A stretch of DNA of 64,000 bases. Source: Panopea generosa. Taxonomy: Eukaryota; Mollusca; Bivalvia; Adapedonta; Hiatellidae. Made by a program: the position numbers and the translations under genes. Every line of letters begins with the position of its first letter. The first letter of the stretch is position 1. The notes below the pieces were generated by a model. It had not been told where the DNA came from. It was given only the letters and a program-made list of their open reading frames with translations, and ran no database searches. Location of the stretch: the NCBI GenBank assembly GCA_029582155.1, contig CM055907.1, forward strand, positions 28,137,932 to 28,201,931, in the 5' to 3' direction. Positions 62,935-64,000 of this stretch are shown here, piece by piece.

Positions 62935-63150
62935 TGGACTCTGGGGCTTTTTCTTTAACCCAGTGCAATGCAAAGTTTTAAATTGGTGTACTGAATTGGC
63001 ATTTTTATTCATCTTTTTTTGGAAGATTATTCCAAATTTTTATTCCTGAATATATATAAAAATATATAAATATATAAATAATTCATGCTTTGGTCGAAAT
63101 GTGGGGGGAATGAATATCAGTCATGATTAAGAATAAACGAATCCCTAATT
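62935..63150 (-). pseudogene. LINE ORF2 C-terminal fragment
   Basis: On minus the pieces RRSIRDSFILNHD, FPPHFDQSMNY, then YSGIKIWNNLPKK and NANSVHQFKTL follow the C-terminal pattern of non-LTR retrotransposon ORF2 proteins. A TA-rich insertion (63047-63080) and frame changes have broken it. It resembles the fragment in the gene 2 intron in position type and in being antisense to the gene, but the sequences differ. Confidence 0.68.
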
Positions 63151-63687
63151 GAACGTCTCAAACAACAATTAATTTTGTACTACATATAGAGACATGCACT
63201 TCTGGTACACTGGATACATTACCAATGGTTCTAAAAGTGCCTTATGCCCATAGATACTCCTCTGTTGGTCCAATTATGCAGAAAAAAACATGGGGTTGCA
63301 TCATCAAAAAGTTCCCAGTGACACCCAAACTTTGCAGAAATCATGAAAATGTTCCAATGTTCCCATATGCACAAAGAAATATGACATTTTATGCATTTTT
63401 ACCAAATAAAATGCCCAACCGCTTTATACAGCTCTAATTTCTTTGACGTAAGAATTTTGCTACCGTCATGTAAGGGAGGTAATTCTCAAGTGAGACCTAA
63501 TATGCGATGAAATAAGATTATGTAACGGTTTATATATGTAACAGCTGCCATTACACCAAGAAGTAGTATTGATGAGGTCATTAAATGTATACAATACTGT
63601 GTTATCATTATCAATTTTGACTGTGACGTAAACCGGTCTGAATCATCATTGTAGTATATTTTTCATTGTTCTTCTTTTATTTTTCAG

Positions 63688-63755
63688 GGAGTGTGTTTTA
63701 GCGCACCAGTATTATACAGATCTAGCCAGTAGATATTACGCGGAGACTGTTATTG
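63688..63755 (+). other. Candidate gene 3 3' UTR exon
   Basis: It starts after TTTATTTTTCAG. AGATATTACG...ACTGTTATTG matches the 3' UTR exon of gene 2. There is no clear AATAAA; the exon passes into the A-rich repeat that follows, whose units could supply a polyadenylation site. Confidence 0.45.
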
Positions 63756-64000
63756 CAACAATATTACATAAAAAAAAGACTTGTGTGCAGTATTACATAA
63801 AAACAGTATTACATAAAAAAAAGAGACGTGTGTGCAGTATTATATAAAAACGGAGACTTTTATACAGTATTATATAAAATTGGAAACCTTTATACAGTGT
63901 TATATAAAATTGCAGACCTTTATACAGTATTATATAAAAATGGAGACTTTTGTGCAGTATTAAAAAAATGTATACTTTTGTGCTGTACTATAAAACAAAT
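63755..64000. repeat. About 30-33-bp tandem repeat (array R), runs to the window end
   Basis: The units contain CAGTATTATATAAAA followed by TGGAGACTTTTGTG, with variable A-run length and ACATAAAA variants. About eight units are visible, and the array may continue past the window. It lies at or just after the gene 3 3' UTR. Confidence 0.9.

Larger units (their letters stand above)
62131..63687 (+). other. Candidate gene 3 3' UTR intron with repeats
   Basis: Donor C|GTACGT lies directly after the stop codon, and acceptor TTTATTTTTCAG ends at 63687. It contains a dispersed repeat at about 62480-62580 (shared with 52915-53030), a 48-bp direct duplication at 62796-62890, a LINE fragment and AAGGGAGGTAATTCTC near 63472. 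The frame 63225-63437 is unremarkable. Confidence 0.5.

Noticed and set aside
63225..63437. 70-residue ORF in the gene 3 3' UTR intron
   Set aside because: Nothing recognisable; it sits among dispersed repeat debris between the stop codon and the 3' UTR exon.

Overview
The window looks like AT-rich nuclear DNA from a marine or freshwater mollusc, most likely a bivalve. The evidence is spliced genes with GT..AG introns, a tRNA-derived SINE of a type I recall from bivalve genomes, decayed LINE pieces, a decayed copy of a CXC/PIN-like multicopy gene, and very heavy minisatellite content. There is no bacterial operon structure. Most long open frames are open only because they run through tandem repeats. 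The species call is an inference; no sequence search was possible.

I assembled three small, mutually similar two-coding-exon genes that a plain ORF scan breaks up. (1) A minus-strand gene has exon 1 at 10786-10912 and a partial exon 2 at 1-49. (2) A plus-strand gene has exons at 40535-40742 and 41494-41633 and encodes 115 aa. (3) A plus-strand gene has exons at 61067-61190 and 61994-62130 and encodes 86 aa. All three have a signal peptide of about 20 residues ending in Gly, a short extracellular-type segment, an intron in phase 1, and a second exon that opens with a short hydrophobic stretch. In genes 2 and 3, where exon 2 is complete, this is followed by a Gly/Ser/Thr-rich tail. Genes 2 and 3 also have a candidate intron just after the stop codon leading to a related 3' UTR exon. 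Their function is unknown.

Layout: 1-11.1 kb is gene 1, whose 10.7-kb intron is almost entirely three minisatellites of 28, 38 and 38 bp. 11.1-15.5 kb is mostly unique AT-rich DNA with a LINE reverse-transcriptase fragment and a 36-bp array. 15.5-32.8 kb is one 62-bp satellite-like array containing a 1550-bp (25-mer) higher-order repeat. 32.8-39.3 kb carries further arrays (43, 43, 34, 37 and 23 bp, plus CA/TA microsatellites) and a 280-bp duplication. 39.3-45.8 kb is gene 2, with a 65-bp array made from its own last coding exon, a 29-bp array and a pogo-like transposon end. 45.8-52.0 kb is mostly featureless. 52.0-54.3 kb has 29-bp and 222-bp arrays. 53.0-58.8 kb is flanked by an inverted repeat of about 190 bp and holds the decayed CXC/PIN-like gene, degenerate dispersed repeats and a SINE. 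59.3-64 kb has another SINE head and gene 3.

Tandem arrays make up somewhat more than half of the window by my hand tally. Genes 1 and 2 are transcribed divergently, away from the 17-kb 62-bp array. The arrays sit in introns, UTR-proximal sequence and intergenic sequence; I saw none inside a coding exon, although one array copies coding DNA.
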